Of a stretch of 64,000 nt of DNA, positions 59,424-64,000 are shown piece after piece. The stretch is from Pseudomonadota bacterium (GTDB lineage: Bacteria; Pseudomonadota; Gammaproteobacteria; Xanthomonadales; Rhodanobacteraceae): NCBI GenBank assembly GCA_021781345.1, contig JAJXWZ010000001.1, positions 1-64,000 of the forward strand, given 5' to 3'. The notes below the pieces were generated by a model. The model was not told the origin of the DNA. It saw nothing but the letters and a program-made list of their open reading frames with translations, and made no database searches. The stretch's first letter is position 1. Each line of letters opens with the position of its first letter. The position numbers were made by a program, and so were the translations under genes.

Positions 59424-60332
59424 TCAGAACAGCAACGAGGACATCTGGCGGCGCGTGGCCGAGATCAGCGCTTCGTCGTCCACGATCCGGAATGCTTCGA
59501 GCAGGCGCTTGCGCGCGAGTCCGTCGTTCCAGTTCCGGTCGGCGGCGAGGATCGACAGCCAGTGCTGCATCGCGTCCGTCGCGGCACCGCCCAGCAATCC
59601 GCGCACCGCGAGGCCGTCGAGTGCCGCGAAATCACGCGGATCGCGTTCGACGCGCACCCGCAATTCCGCGGCAGGCGGGATCGTCGACAGCGACTGTTGC
59701 ATCGCCAGCAACGCGGCCAGTGCCTTGGCGCGATCATCCTCCGCGAGATCGACTGGCAACGCATCCAACGCGGCCTGTGCGCCGCTCGTGTCGCCCGTGC
59801 GCGCCCTGGCGAGTGCAAGGTCGAGCCTCAGGCCGGCATCTTCGGGCTTGGCGGCCAGTGCCTGCTGCAGCCGCGAGATCGCGGCCTGCGGGGTTTCGGC
59901 AGGGGCGTCCGGACCTGCCTCGGTTGCCGGTTCGGGTGACTCGATGCGTGCAGCGGGTTCGATGCCATGCCGCTTCAGGAATTCCCGCACCTGCGATTCC
60001 GGCAGTGCGCCGGAGAACGCGTCCGCGATCTGGCCGTCCTGGATCAGCACCACGGTCGGGATGCTGCGCACGCCGAACATGCCGGCGAGCTGCTGTTCCT
60101 TGTCGCAGTCGATCTTGGCGAGCCTGAAGGCGCCGGCATACTCGTCGGCCAGCTTTTCCAGGATCGGGCCTAGCGTCCTGCACGGCCCGCACCACGTTGC
60201 CCAGAAATCCACCAGTACCGGCGTCTGCAGCGATGCCTGCAGCACCTCGGATTCGAAGTTGGCTTCGCCGGCCTCGAACACGGAGGTTCCGGCTGGCCGG
60301 GTGATGCTGTCGGTTCGGGCTGCAGGATTCAT
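59424..60332 (-). CDS. cnoX: Thioredoxin-TPR co-chaperone CnoX (YbbN)
   Basis: A 302-residue cytoplasmic protein with an N-terminal thioredoxin domain (about 15-125, active site WCGPC with C48 and C51, cis-proline SIPTVVLI) and a C-terminal TPR domain (about 165-300). CnoX protects substrates from oxidative damage and hands them to GroEL. Unlike E. coli CnoX, which has SxxC, this one keeps both redox cysteines and may still act as a thioredoxin. The start is uncertain by a few codons. It begins 25 bp after the amidohydrolase gene. Confidence 0.9.
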   Translation of the reverse strand: MNPAARTDSITRPAGTSVFEAGEANFESEVLQASLQTPVLVDFWATWCGPCRTLGPILEKLADEYAGAFRLAKIDCDKEQQLAGMFGVRSIPTVVLIQDGQIADAFSGALPESQVREFLKRHGIEPAARIESPEPATEAGPDAPAETPQAAISRLQQALAAKPEDAGLRLDLALARARTGDTSGAQAALDALPVDLAEDDRAKALAALLAMQQSLSTIPPAAELRVRVERDPRDFAALDGLAVRGLLGGAATDAMQHWLSILAADRNWNDGLARKRLLEAFRIVDDEALISATRRQMSSLLF

Positions 60333-60357
60333 GGGGCACACCATGGAGGTGGTCGCG

Positions 60358-64000
<3,643 letters not shown>

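Overview
The window is about 64 kb of high-GC DNA and reads as a chromosomal segment of a gammaproteobacterium of the order Xanthomonadales (Lysobacterales), probably close to Rhodanobacteraceae or Xanthomonadaceae. This is inferred from family content: a MetX homologue of the Xanthomonas serine O-succinyltransferase type, an rpoE-rseA-mucD cluster without rseB or rseC, DUF3293, DUF2058 and SlyX proteins, a split three-gene transhydrogenase, and a kynurenine operon. No species call is possible by eye. There is no phage, integrase, IS element or CRISPR array. Most of the window is dense housekeeping DNA.

Left part (1-17.5 kb), almost entirely on the minus strand: tRNA-Leu(CAA), a cysteine dioxygenase, a MetX-family acyltransferase and one long run of genes. 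That run is, in transcription order, ACMSD, an unknown secreted protein, kynureninase, kynurenine 3-monooxygenase, DUF3293, ccmA, a di-heme cytochrome c peroxidase, then ccmB-C-D-E-F-G-H-I. Most junctions are 4-bp stop/start overlaps. The peroxidase separates ccmA from ccmB, and an FNR/Anr-type palindrome lies in the gap upstream of it. A FUSC-family membrane protein lies beyond ACMSD.

Middle (17.5-32.6 kb): an orphan GacA/UvrY-like response regulator faces rne (RNase E) across a perfect hairpin. rne diverges from rluC; ugd, slyX and a DUF2058 gene follow. A fadJ-like beta-oxidation gene diverges from rpoE-rseA-mucD, which carries a good sigma-E-type promoter and ends in a textbook terminator. 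A metallo-beta-lactamase-fold hydrolase, a TMEM43-like protein and a MAPEG protein come next.

Region 32.7-45 kb: a coupled nitroreductase/5'-3' exonuclease/Nudix operon. The transhydrogenase genes pntAA and pntAB-pntB are split by an opposite-strand sigma factor / DUF3619-like / DUF3106 module. Then come a small membrane protein, sufT, a one-domain asparaginase-like protein and yajC-secD-secF.

Right part (45-64 kb): a RapA-like SNF2 helicase bracketed by two inverted copies of an imperfect ~80-bp repeat, an M13 metallopeptidase lipoprotein with two strong hairpins after it, a beta-CASP metallo-hydrolase, DUF502-thpR, an ECF sigma factor with an overlapping membrane-protein gene, an S10-like carboxypeptidase, a kinase-FGE fusion lacking the HRD aspartate, a channel-like small membrane protein, CnoX, a secreted amidohydrolase, and the first two thirds of leuS running off the right edge.

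Start codons were chosen from Shine-Dalgarno sequences, overlaps and family length. Promoters and the repeat were found by eye. No alignment, folding or database search was run.
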